The notes beneath the pieces were generated by a model. It was not told the DNA's origin. It searched no databases and saw only the letters and a program-made list of their open reading frames with translations. Positions 1 to 9,000 of a DNA stretch of 64,000 bases are shown in pieces. Numbering within the stretch: position 1 is the stretch's first letter; every line of letters starts with the position of its first letter. The DNA comes from Rhizobium ruizarguesonis (GTDB taxonomy: Bacteria; Pseudomonadota; Alphaproteobacteria; Rhizobiales; Rhizobiaceae). Location of the stretch: positions 1-64,000 of the forward strand of contig NZ_PQIG01000094.1 of assembly GCF_012349115.1 (NCBI RefSeq), written 5' to 3'. The position numbers were made by a program, and so were the translations under genes.

Positions 1-53
1 TTCTCAATGGAAATTATGCGCCTAACCGGCTCAGTTCTGCGTGGAAACCAACA
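1..53. mobile_element. Probable end of an IS21-type insertion sequence
   Basis: Homology of the helicase gene stops abruptly at position 55-60. The sequence outside it, read on the minus strand, starts with TGTTGG and holds two related short repeats, TTTCCACGCAGAACTGAGCC and TTTCCATTGAGAA. Repeated TTTCCA-N-GAGAA-like units near a TG terminus are typical of IS21-family ends. The transposase genes would lie to the left, outside the window, so the family assignment is an inference. Confidence 0.35.
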
Positions 54-2466
54 CCTGGAGATTCTGCCCCTCGGAAATGCAGTCCGTCGCGATCAGCAGG
101 TCGATTTCGCCCTTCGTCTCAGCGCCCCGCATCGACGCCCGACGCTTGGCCCGAGGCGCGAAATTAACCAGCACATCTTGAAAGCGCGTTTGACCAAAAG
201 TCGCCTTGCAGCCGTCGCCCGTCACCAGCGCTGCCTCCAGTCCGCATTCCCGGGCTAGAGGAAGCAGCTCCTCATAGAGATAGCGCGCGGTGTCGGTGAA
301 GGCCGTAAACAGGATGACTTTGCGGTTGGGCTCGCCATCGCGGTTGACGGTGGGATTGGTGGCCTTGGCCCGAATAACGCCTTTGAGTCGCTCCAGCTTG
401 GCGTCGCGATGAGGCGTGATATTGTGAGCTTCAGCGGCAAGCGCAGCAATCCGCTCGCGGTCCCGCATCAGCGCTGCTTTCCACGCTGCCCGATCAATGT
501 GAGCGAGGTTGTATTTAAGTGCACCCCCGACCTCAAAGGCTTCTTCCAATTCGTCGTCCAGCTCGAGATCGTCCGGTGCAGGCGCGTCGATCGACGCCGT
601 CGCGTCAAAGGTGTCAAGATCACGAATCCGCTGGTCAATACGAGCCATCATGCGATCCATTGTCTGACGAAACGAGCTGACGGAGCTTTCCAACCGCTTT
701 AGGAAGCCGATTTTCATCATCGCGATGAGATATTTCTCGCGATTAGCCTGATCGAAATTGCCACCCCTGTCATAGAGGGTCCGATACTCGTGAAGCACGA
801 AAGTGAGCGGGCCATAGAGCGCGAGTTCCAGCCTGCTAATCGCGGAGTCTACCGCCTCGAATGTAGGGAAGCCACCCTGGCTATCGATGTTGGCGAAAAC
901 GGATTCGGGAGCACCGCGCTTCGGAAACCCACCGATCCGCTCCATTGAGGCAGCATAGTGGCGCTCAATGTGCTTGCGGGAGCGCGCGATAGTAACGCCG
1001 TCTAGCAAGCCAAACAACGCGGGCGGCAACTTGTTGAGCAGTTGGCTGACGTCGCGACTGCCGCTCTTTGCCCAGTCGGAAAAGTGCCTCCGCGATCCAC
1101 CGATCAGAGCGCCAAGATTTGGCACTCCCAAATCTGTAAATCCATCGATCCTGTCCGCTGAGATCAGATCAAGTTGGGCCTTGAGATCACTCAGATCATT
1201 GTTCACCGGCGTGGCTGAGAGCAACAAAACCTTCGTCTTTAGCCCGGCCTTGATGATGTCGTCCATCAGCCGTTCGTAGCGGCTGCGGCGTCCTCCTGCG
1301 GTCTTGTTGCGGGATGCACTTCGAAAATTATGGGACTCGTCAATGACAACTAGATCATAATTACCCCATTCAATCCTTGCGAGATCAATGTCCCCAACTC
1401 TGCCCTTCTCGCGCGAAAGATCAGTATGAGACAACACGGTGTAACCAAACTTGTCCTCGCGCAGCGGATTCATATCGCTGTTGTTGGCGGCGAGATAGTC
1501 GGTCCAGTTCTCGCGCAGTTTCTTCGGGCAAAGCACAAGCACGTTCCTGTTGCGCTTCTCGAACCACTTAATAACCGCGAGTGCGGTGAAGGTTTTGCCT
1601 AAGCCGACGCTGTCGGCGACGATACAGCCTCCATGCTTTTCGATCTTGGTGAGCACGGCGCGGAGGCCATCGCGCTGAAAATCGAACAACGCACGCCAGA
1701 TTACAGTCTGCTCGAAAGCCGTCTGCTGGATCAGCACGTCTTCTCTCGCCTGGTCAGTTAGGAAGTCGCCGAACAGGTGAAGCAGCGTCTTGAAATAAAC
1801 GAACTCGGGAGCGGCATGAGCGTAGCTGGCTTCGAGCGCGCGTAGCACTTCTTCGCGCACGTCTTCAGTTAGCTCCTTGTCGCCCCATAGCTCGTCGAAC
1901 CAGGCTAGCAGGTCCTCCCGGTCCCGATCGCTATCGACGATCAGATTAAGTTCGATATTCGGCGCATCGCCCAGCCCCAGCCCATTGATAGTGAAGTTGG
2001 AACTGCCGAGTAGCGCGTGTGGGCGGCGTCCGTCATCGATATGGATTAGCTTTCCGTGCAATAAGCCCGAACGCTTGACTGACCGTATCTCGACCCGGTC
2101 TCTGATCCATTGGGCGCAGCGCAACGCCGCAGTTCGCTGCCGGATTTGTTCGGTGAGACGCAGCCCAGCCTCGTCGAACGAAAAGGCGGGCGGCACGAGG
2201 CCTGCATTGTCCGCGTCCTTTAAGAATCGGGGCTCGCCAAAGAGGAAACGCATCTGTTCAACGCTGTCCAACGTTGTGCGCAGGCGATCATAAGCAAAGG
2301 TCGTGAAATAAGCAGAGACAACGGACAGGCGACTGTCCGGAACCGCACGTTCGGTCATGAACTCGTGGACCGCCCCCCTGCTACGGTTATCCCTAATACC
2401 CGATCGTCCTGCTCTCACGCCTACTCCTCTTTCAACGCCGCTAACCAGAGACGACGACACTTTCAA
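31..2466 (-). CDS. PLD-SNF2 family helicase, truncated at the 3' end
   Basis: This is a DNA/RNA helicase with an N-terminal phospholipase-D-like nuclease domain, a build common in bacterial defence islands. The PLD half shows an HGK at residues 137-139 followed by GSSNFT at 154-159. The SF2 core has Walker A (DSVGLGKT, about 285-292), DESH at 376-379 and SATP near 417-420. The C-terminal RecA domain starts (VILFTAF, VTGDG) but ends just after ISEGQNLQ, so motif VI and everything beyond are missing. The last seven residues are read from the adjoining IS-like sequence. Family members normally continue well past this point, so the product is probably inactive as a helicase. The first Met is kept because the domain signature (IRDNRSRGAV) begins upstream of the next Met. 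No partner methyltransferase is adjacent. Confidence 0.8.
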   Translation of the reverse strand: MKVSSSLVSGVERGVGVRAGRSGIRDNRSRGAVHEFMTERAVPDSRLSVVSAYFTTFAYDRLRTTLDSVEQMRFLFGEPRFLKDADNAGLVPPAFSFDEAGLRLTEQIRQRTAALRCAQWIRDRVEIRSVKRSGLLHGKLIHIDDGRRPHALLGSSNFTINGLGLGDAPNIELNLIVDSDRDREDLLAWFDELWGDKELTEDVREEVLRALEASYAHAAPEFVYFKTLLHLFGDFLTDQAREDVLIQQTAFEQTVIWRALFDFQRDGLRAVLTKIEKHGGCIVADSVGLGKTFTALAVIKWFEKRNRNVLVLCPKKLRENWTDYLAANNSDMNPLREDKFGYTVLSHTDLSREKGRVGDIDLARIEWGNYDLVVIDESHNFRSASRNKTAGGRRSRYERLMDDIIKAGLKTKVLLLSATPVNNDLSDLKAQLDLISADRIDGFTDLGVPNLGALIGGSRRHFSDWAKSGSRDVSQLLNKLPPALFGLLDGVTIARSRKHIERHYAASMERIGGFPKRGAPESVFANIDSQGGFPTFEAVDSAISRLELALYGPLTFVLHEYRTLYDRGGNFDQANREKYLIAMMKIGFLKRLESSVSSFRQTMDRMMARIDQRIRDLDTFDATASIDAPAPDDLELDDELEEAFEVGGALKYNLAHIDRAAWKAALMRDRERIAALAAEAHNITPHRDAKLERLKGVIRAKATNPTVNRDGEPNRKVILFTAFTDTARYLYEELLPLARECGLEAALVTGDGCKATFGQTRFQDVLVNFAPRAKRRASMRGAETKGEIDLLIATDCISEGQNLQVLVSTQN

Positions 2467-2799
2467 AGACCAAGTACGGGCTTAGTCGAATACCGAATCC
2501 CTCGCACCGCCGCAAATTCCAATGCCGCGCATCCTTCGACTGCCCAGGGAACCTTGGCATCCATTCGATCAGCTTCGCAACGGCGATGTCCGCGCGGTTG
2601 TATCCGCTTCTCACTTTGCCCACAGGAGAATTAGGAATCGATCGGTGTTATCAGCTCATCACTGCATACGCGTTCGCAATGTGCGTCCAGGACTGGGACC
2701 GATCGCGGAGAATATTGCCGCTTCGGATGAGGATAGCCGCCTTCGTCTGGAAATAACAAGGGCTAATTACGCACTGAGCCGATTTCGGCAACGCGGAGG
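2467..2799. other. Intergenic stretch without a supported gene
   Basis: This is the promoter side of the helicase gene. Short reading frames occur on both strands but none shows a recognisable domain or a good ribosome binding site. The right end marks where the TetR-like remnant begins. Confidence 0.4.
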
Positions 2800-2985
2800 A
2801 TGTCTGACGCCGTGGACGGCGCCCAAGAGGGTCCGGGCGCGGATAGCGCGGTCTTCTGGGAGCTGTCGGGTTGCAGCTCGGCCAGCGGTTCGGCGATCGC
2901 GTCCATCGCGAAGAGGTGCTCGTCGAGATGCCATTGCTGCGTCGGGCCGGTTTCGGGCAGGTGGTGGTCGAACAGCGCCTTCCCG
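2800..2985 (-). pseudogene. Remnant of a TetR regulator gene (C-terminal part)
   Basis: The minus strand encodes KALFDHHLPETGPTQQWHLD followed by HLFAMDAIAEPLAELQPD. After a frameshift it encodes RAIRARTLLGAVHGV. All of this matches the C-terminal half of the intact TetR protein at 4184-4792. The DNA is also clearly similar to 4300-4480. The DNA-binding domain is absent, and the fragment sits directly downstream of the SDR gene. It is a decayed duplicate, or the remains of a second TetR gene that once partnered the SDR. Confidence 0.75.
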
Positions 2986-2995
2986 GTCTTGCAGC

Positions 2996-3775
2996 TCACC
3001 CTCGCTCCGCGAACAGTCGAACACCTGTGAGTCCGGCAAGCTTCTCCACCAGCGTATCCTGAAACCCAGGATCGCCAACCTCCGCCGCCGCCTCCCGCCG
3101 CTGGCGATGATACCAATACCGCCCGCTGACCTTCGCAGCTTCGGCATCGCTTGCCGCAAGCCATGTCTGGGTGAGGTGCCCCATTTCGAGGTCATCGGGC
3201 GCGCCGGCGCCGCCCATCTTTGTCGGCACCCAGCCGGGATCCACCGCGTTGCTGAGAACATCCGGCCAATGGCGGGCGATGGCGGCGGCGAGGGTGGCGA
3301 TGTAGAGCTTGCTTTCCGAGTAGGCCTGGCTTGCGTTCCACGGCCGTTTCTTCCAGTCGATATCGTCAAGGGTGCTGCTGCCGCTGCGGTGCATGCCGCT
3401 GGTGAGATAGACCAGGCGATCAGGGCGGGTGATCCAGGCGGTGAGCAGATAGGGGGCAAGCACATTCACCGCCAGCGTCTTTGCGTGACCATCCGGCGTT
3501 TCGCCGCGGCTCCGCTCGAGATAGATGCCGGCATTGTGGATGACGGCGTCCATGCGGCCGATGGCGTTCACCTGCTCGGCAATCGATCGCGTTTCCGTGG
3601 CGCTGGCGAGATCGCCGATGACGAGGCCGAGGGCGGTGGCCGAAATCTCTGCGATGGCGGAGGCGCGCTCGCGGGAGCGGGCGTGCAGCACGACGTCGTG
3701 GCCCTCCTTCATCAGGGTGCGGGCGGCGGCAAGGCCGAGGCCATCGGAGGAACCGGTGATGAAGATGCGGCTCAT
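2996..3775 (-). CDS. SDR family NAD(P)-dependent oxidoreductase
   Basis: This is a short-chain dehydrogenase/reductase with a Rossmann fold that would oxidise or reduce a small carbonyl or alcohol substrate in the cytoplasm. It has the cofactor motif TGSSDGLG close to the N-terminus, NAG in the middle, and the catalytic YSESK (YxxxK) preceded by a serine-containing strand. The substrate cannot be told from the sequence. Start: the in-frame Met right before SRIFITGSSDG is preferred over one 11 codons upstream, because the Rossmann strand begins there. At about 259 residues it is close to the usual length. A TetR remnant lies just downstream and an intact TetR gene upstream, which suggests an ancestral regulator-oxidoreductase pair. 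Confidence 0.85.
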   Translation of the reverse strand: MSRIFITGSSDGLGLAAARTLMKEGHDVVLHARSRERASAIAEISATALGLVIGDLASATETRSIAEQVNAIGRMDAVIHNAGIYLERSRGETPDGHAKTLAVNVLAPYLLTAWITRPDRLVYLTSGMHRSGSSTLDDIDWKKRPWNASQAYSESKLYIATLAAAIARHWPDVLSNAVDPGWVPTKMGGAGAPDDLEMGHLTQTWLAASDAEAAKVSGRYWYHRQRREAAAEVGDPGFQDTLVEKLAGLTGVRLFAERG

Positions 3776-3906
3776 GGGGTTTCCCTTCGCGGCGGTGGCG
3801 GCAGTCAATCAGCTTTCGGTGGTTTGCTCAATGCGGGAGTTGGGGTGTGGGTTCCCGCGCTCCGTTATCACTGTGATCACGGCTATCTCGTTTGTGCGGA
3901 TGCCTG

Positions 3907-4044
3907 CCCCTCACCCTAACCCTCTCCCCGTAAAAACGGGGCGAGGGGACGTGCCATGCGGGAGGTTGGCGAGGTACGGAGAGGTCGCGGCATATCCCCT
4001 TCGCCCCGCAAGCGGGGAGAAGGTGGCGGCAGCCGGATGAGGGG
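3907..4044. repeat. RIME-like rhizobial intergenic mosaic repeat (copy 1)
   Basis: This is a composite of GC-rich palindromes. It begins CCCCTCACCCTAACC and carries CTCTCCCCGT/ACGGGG and CCCCGC/GCGGGGAGAAGG stems, ending CCGGATGAGGGG. The same blocks occur in reverse order at 9439-9574. This matches the known RIME family of Rhizobiaceae, which are non-coding elements found between genes. Confidence 0.8.
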
Positions 4045-4183
4045 AATTTGGGTCGCGATTTCAGAGGCTTGACGCGAGGGTCCACGCCGCATCCATCAGC
4101 AGCGGGCATGGATCCTCGGCTCAAGGCCGAGGATGACGGAGGGTGGTTGGCGTCCCACCACTAAACCAACAAAATCACCCCCA

Positions 4184-4792
4184 TCACCCCCGCCGCCGCT
4201 CCGCCCCAGCCGCGATCGTCTGCACCAGCTCATCCACCTCCCTTGCCAACCTCTCCAGCGGCAGGCCGACGAAGCGGCCTTCGAGGCTGATGCTGACGAC
4301 GCCGTGGACGGCACCGAACAGGGTGCGGGCGCGGATGGCGCGATCTTCGGGGGGCATGTCGGGTTGCAGTTCGGCCAGCGGTTCGGCGATCACGTCCATC
4401 AGGAAGAGGTGTTCGTTAAGATGCCATTGCGGCGTCGGGCTCGATTCCGGCGGAAAGTGCTCGAACAGCGCCTTCCAGAGGTTCCGGTGTTCGACAGCGA
4501 AGCTTAAGTAACCCTGCGCCAGGTTGCGCAGCCGGTCGGTCGGCGGCCGGTCCTTGGTCTCGGGCAGCGTGAGCCTCGCCTCCAGCGCCTTCAGCGTGGC
4601 GGAATTGACGTGGATGACGAGCTCGGCAAGGTCTGAAAAGACCGTGTAGAGGCCGCCGAGCGCGCAGCCGGCATCCTGGGTGATGTCGCGGGCTCTGAGA
4701 TTTGCCAGCCCGTCTTTGGCGATGCGCTCGCGCGCCGCCTCGATCAGCCGGGCCTTCAGGTCTTCGCGTTTTTCTTGTCGTCTGCCGGCCAT
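4184..4792 (-). CDS. TetR/AcrR family repressor of the pspA-yiaA-aas cluster
   Basis: This 202-residue transcriptional repressor has an N-terminal helix-turn-helix (about residues 15-60, with the AGCALGGLYTVFSDLAEL turn-recognition helix). Its C-terminal ligand domain resembles the WHG-type group. It is divergent from the pspA-like gene. The 112-bp gap contains three GAACNNCGTTC palindromes, one of them immediately upstream of its own start, so it very likely represses both itself and the divergent genes. The inducing ligand is unknown; a membrane-active compound or lipid would suit the neighbours. A degraded copy of its C-terminal half is at 2800-2985. Confidence 0.85.
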   Translation of the reverse strand: MAGRRQEKREDLKARLIEAARERIAKDGLANLRARDITQDAGCALGGLYTVFSDLAELVIHVNSATLKALEARLTLPETKDRPPTDRLRNLAQGYLSFAVEHRNLWKALFEHFPPESSPTPQWHLNEHLFLMDVIAEPLAELQPDMPPEDRAIRARTLFGAVHGVVSISLEGRFVGLPLERLAREVDELVQTIAAGAERRRG

Positions 4793-4814
4793 TCACCATT
4801 CCACTTCGATTTTT

Positions 4815-4829
4815 TTGAACGTCGTTCAA
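4815..4829. promoter_or_regulatory. TetR operator site 1
   Basis: TTGAACGTCGTTCAA is a near-perfect 15-bp palindrome 23 bp upstream of the tetR start. It shares the core GAACNNCGTTC with the two sites to its right. Confidence 0.7.
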
Positions 4830-4837
4830 AATTTATC

Positions 4838-4851
4838 TTGAACGACGTTCA
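4838..4851. promoter_or_regulatory. TetR operator site 2
   Basis: TTGAACGACGTTCA is the second copy of the palindrome, with its centre 23 bp from that of site 1. It lies midway between the divergent tetR and pspA-like genes. Confidence 0.7.
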
Positions 4852-4873
4852 TGATTCTGGCATAACACCTCTC

Positions 4874-4888
4874 GTGAACAACGTTCAT
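4874..4888. promoter_or_regulatory. TetR operator site 3
   Basis: GTGAACAACGTTCAT is the third copy, with its centre 36 bp from that of site 2. It lies 16 bp before the pspA-like start and immediately ahead of the GGAGGAAGG ribosome binding site, so bound repressor would block transcription or early elongation. Confidence 0.7.
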
Positions 4889-4904
4889 AAACCGGAGGAA
4901 GGAA

Positions 4905-5591
4905 ATGTTCAAACTGATTTCCATTTTGTTGCGGGGCAGGGCGCATGATGCCGAACAGGCTTTCGCCGACTGCCACGCCGTGCCGCTGCTTTCCCAGCAG
5001 ATCCGCGATGCCGCCCAGTCGATCCAGTCGGCCCGCCGCAGTGTCGCGGTCGCCATCGCCCAGAACGAGCAGGAGAAGGGGCAGCATGCAACGATCGTTG
5101 CCCGCATCGCCGATCTCGAGAGCCGCGCTTCCGCCGCCCTGACCAAGGGCAATGAGGGCCTGGCCCGCGAGGCGGCCGAGGCGATCGCCTATCTCGAAGC
5201 CGAGCGCGATGCATCGGAAAAGGCGCAAGCCCAGTTCACCGGGGCGATCGACAAGCTGAAGGGGATCGTCCGTGCCTCCGAGGCGCGGCTGCAGGAACTG
5301 CAGCGTGGCGAGCGGCTGGCGCGTGCCACGCAGGAGGCGCAGAAGCTCGATGTCGCAGTCGCCGGCCCAGGCTTTGCCACGCTCGACGATGCCGAGGAGA
5401 CCCTGGCGCGTCTTCGCCTGCGCCAGAGCCAGAATGAGCTGACGGCCGCCGCCCTGAAGGACATGGAAGGCGCCATCCGCCCGGCCGGCATCATCGAAAA
5501 GCTTGCCAATGCCGGCTTCGGCGCGCCGCTGCGCTCATCCGCCGATGATGTGCTGGCGCGGCTGAAGAGCCGCATCACGCCTGCCGCTTGA
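4905..5591 (+). CDS. pspA: PspA/IM30 family membrane-maintenance protein
   Basis: This 228-residue, mostly alpha-helical protein has long coiled-coil segments (roughly residues 25-190) rich in Ala, Glu, Gln and Arg, as in PspA/IM30/Vipp1. Such proteins assemble on the inner leaflet of the cytoplasmic membrane and protect it under stress. The start is set by a strong GGAGGAAGG site seven to eight bases upstream. It is first in a cluster with a YiaAB-domain membrane protein (49 bp downstream) and a lipid acyltransferase. Control by the divergent TetR through three operators, rather than by a PspF-type activator, is the notable point. The family is likely; the exact orthologue is less certain. 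Confidence 0.8.
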   Translation: MFKLISILLRGRAHDAEQAFADCHAVPLLSQQIRDAAQSIQSARRSVAVAIAQNEQEKGQHATIVARIADLESRASAALTKGNEGLAREAAEAIAYLEAERDASEKAQAQFTGAIDKLKGIVRASEARLQELQRGERLARATQEAQKLDVAVAGPGFATLDDAEETLARLRLRQSQNELTAAALKDMEGAIRPAGIIEKLANAGFGAPLRSSADDVLARLKSRITPAA

Positions 5592-5640
5592 AATTGCATC
5601 CATCCAACCATTCATCCATCGAACCATAGGGACCACTGAT

Positions 5641-5922
5641 ATGAACGACAGTTTCCAGAAACATTCCGCAAGCTGGGTCAGCTTCTCCTACATCTCCTTC
5701 GGCTCGGCCGCCTTCATGCTGGCGCTTGGCCTCTACATGATGCCGCTCGATCTCTGGGGCAAAGGCTATCTCGCCATGGGCATTCTGATGCTGGTGCAGA
5801 CCACGGTGAACATCACCAAGACGCTGCGCGACAATGCCGAATCCGAGAAGCTGATCCGCAAGGTCGAGGATGCCCGCACCGAGAAACTCCTGGTCAAGTT
5901 CAATCGTAACGATGAAGATTGA
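5641..5922 (+). CDS. YiaA/YiaB two-helix inner membrane protein
   Basis: This small protein of 93 residues has two hydrophobic helices (about residues 15-37 and 42-60) followed by a charged cytoplasmic tail. The pattern matches the YiaAB two-helix domain, including the SFGSAAFMLALGLY and GYLAMGILMLVQT stretches. An AGGGA site sits upstream of the ATG. Its position between pspA and aas implies a role in envelope stress or membrane lipid upkeep. The molecular function of the family is not known. Confidence 0.75.
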   Translation: MNDSFQKHSASWVSFSYISFGSAAFMLALGLYMMPLDLWGKGYLAMGILMLVQTTVNITKTLRDNAESEKLIRKVEDARTEKLLVKFNRNDED

Positions 5923-6014
5923 TCTTGGTTAACCACAGCGCAGAGTTGTTATCGCATTCAACTTTTGCGTAACAACTCTGTGGCCTTCTCTGCCAGTCGA
6001 AAGAGGGACCCGCC

Positions 6015-9000
6015 GTGCAACACAATCTGATGACCTCCAGGAAATTCGCGCCGCTGTTCTGGACCCAGTTCCTGACGGCCTTCAACGACAATTTCCTCAA
6101 GAACACCCTGGTGTTCCTCATTCTCTTCAAGATGTCGGCGAGCGAAGGTGCCGCCCTGGTGACGCTTGCCGGCGTTATCCTGATCGTACCCTTCCTGCTG
6201 CTCTCGGCGCTCGGCGGTGAACTCGCCGACAAGCATGACAAGGCGAAAATCGCCGAGCTGCTGAAACGCTGCGAGATCGCGGTCGCAGCCCTTGCCGTTA
6301 TCGGTCTGGCATTCTCCTCGATCTTCGTGCTGATGGCGGCGCTGTTCGGCTTCGGCGTCGTCTCAGCACTGTTCGGACCGATCAAATACGGCATCCTGCC
6401 CGATCATCTCGAACGCCGCGACCTGCCGAAGGCCAATGCCTGGATCGAGGGCGGCACCTTCATCGCCATCCTCGCCGGCACGATCATCGCCGCCTTCGCC
6501 TTTTCCGGCGGTGACAATGTGCTGATCTTCGGCACGATGATGATGGGGCTTTCGGTGCTTTGCTGGCTCGCCAGCCGGATGATCCCGCCCACCGGCTCCA
6601 AGGCGCCGGATCTGGAAATCGACCGCAATGTCATCCGCTCGAGCTACACCCTTGTCATGGAAATCCGTGCGGACAAACGCCTGTGGCGTTCGGCGCTGAT
6701 GAATTGCTGGTTCTGGCTGGTCGGCGCCTTCGTTCTCTCCATCCTGCCGACCATGGTCACCGAGCTGCTCGGCGGCTCCGAGATCGTCGTGCCGGCCTAT
6801 CTCACCGTCTTTGCCATCGCCGTCGCCGTCGGCTCCGCCATTGCCGCCTGGATGTCCTCCGGCCGCATCGTGCTGCTGCCGGCGCCTGTCGGCACGGCGC
6901 TGCTTGGCCTCTTCAGCCTCGATCTCGCCTGGAACCTCTGGGGCCTGGCTTCCGTGAGCCATGCGACGACGATTGCCGGTTTTTTCGCTGGCCAGAATAC
7001 CATCCGCGTCGCCATCGATCTCGCCGGCATGGCGATAGCAGGCGCCTTCATCGCCGTGCCCACCTTCGCCGCCCTGCAGACCTGGGCGCATGAGGACCGC
7101 CGCGCCCGCGTCATCGGCGCCGCCAATGTGCTCTCTGCCCTGTTCATCACCGTCGGCCTCGGCCTCGTTGCCGCCGTCCAGGTGCTCGGCGCCTCCATTC
7201 CTCAGATCCTGATCGGCCTCGGCATCATCAATTTTGCTGTCGCCTGGCTGATGCTGAAGACGCTGCCGACCAATCCCTTCCGCGATTTCATCTCGATCAT
7301 GTTCCGCGCCTTCATGCGCCTCGAGGTCGAGGGGCTGGAGAATATCAAGAAGGCCGGCCGCGCGCCGATCATCGCGCTCAACCATGTCAGCCTGCTCGAC
7401 GGCGCCCTGGCACTTGCCATCACCGAGGAAGAGCCGACCTTTGCCGTCGATTACAAGATCGCCCAGGCCTGGTGGGTGCGCCCCTTCCTGAAGATGTGCA
7501 AATTCCTGCCGCTCGACCCGACAAAGCCGATGGCGACACGTTCGCTGATCAAGGTGGTGCAGGACGGCAACCCGATCGGCATCTTCCCCGAGGGCCGCCT
7601 GACGGTGACCGGCACGCTGATGAAGGTCTATGATGGTGCCGCCATGGTCGCCGACAAGACCGGCTCGATGGTGGTGCCTGTCAAGATCGACGGGCTGGAG
7701 AAGAGCTATCTCTCCTATCTCGACAATGGCAAGATCCGCCGCCGGCTGTTTCCCAAGGTCAAGGTCACCATTCTCGAGCCGGTGAAACTGGAAGTGCCGC
7801 CAGAGCTGAAAGGCCGCAAACGCCGCACGGCGGCGGGTGCAGCGCTTTATCAGGTGATGTCGAACCTGCTCTTCCAGACCGCCGATACCTCGTCGACCGT
7901 GCTTGATCGCGTCATTCAGGCCGGCCACGAATTCGGCATGAAGAAACTTGCCGTCGAAGATCCGGTCACCGGCCGGCTCACCTATGGCAAGCTCCTGACC
8001 GGGGCTGCCGTGCTCGGCGCCAAATTCCGCACGATGTTCCCGGAACAAAATCTCGGCGTCATGCTGCCGAATGCCAACGGTGCCGCCGCCACGCTTCTCG
8101 GCGTGATGAGCGCGGGCAAGGTGCCGGCGATGCTGAACTTCACCGCTGGTGCCGCCAATATCCTCTCCGCCTGCAAGGCCGCCGAAGTCAGGCATGTGCT
8201 GACCTCGCGCGCCTTCGTCACCCAGGCGAAGCTCGGGCCTGTGATCGCCGAGATGGAAAAGCAGGTGACGATCGTCTGGCTCGATGATCTCAGGGCCGAA
8301 ATCTCACTCAAGGACAAGATCGTCGGGTTACTGCGCAAGGCTCGGCCGCTGGTCAAACGCCAACCGGATGATCCGGCCGTGATCCTCTTCACCTCGGGCT
8401 CCGAAGGCACGCCGAAAGGCGTGGTGCTCACCCATCGCAACATCCTGTCGAACGCCGCCCAGGCCGCTGCCCGCATCGATTTTCACAGCGGCGACAAGGT
8501 GTTCAACATCTTGCCGGTGTTCCATTCCTTCGGGCTGACGGCCGGCACCGTGCTGCCGCTGATCTCGGGCGTGCCGGTTTATTTCTATCCGTCGCCGCTG
8601 CATTACCGCATCGTGCCGGAGCTGATCTATGCCTCCAACGCCACGATCATCTTCGGCACCGATACCTTCCTCAACGGCTATTCGAGGACGGCGCATCCTT
8701 ACGATTTCCGCTCGATCCGCTATATCTTCTCCGGCGCCGAGCCGGTGAAGGCCGCAACCCGCCAGACCTATATGGAAAAGTTCGGCCTGCGCATCCTGGA
8801 AGGTTATGGCGTCACCGAGACCGCGCCTGTGATTTCGATCAACACGCCGATGTACAACAAGTCGGGCACGGTCGGCAAAATCCTGCCGGGCATGGAATGG
8901 AAGCTCGAACCGGTGCCCGGCATCGAAGAGGGCGGCCGGCTGCATGTGCGCGGCGCCAATGTCATGGCCGGCTACCTGCGTGCCGAAAAGCCCGGCGTGC

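Noticed and set aside
2522..3919. A 465-codon plus-strand frame over the SDR gene
   Set aside because: It is antisense to the SDR gene, whose motifs are unmistakable. It spans a remnant and an intergenic part without any domain.
6363..8195. A 610-codon open frame on the minus strand inside aas
   Set aside because: It is a shadow of the coding frame in GC-rich DNA. It is full of Gly, Asp, Arg and His, shows no domain, and aas is clearly real.
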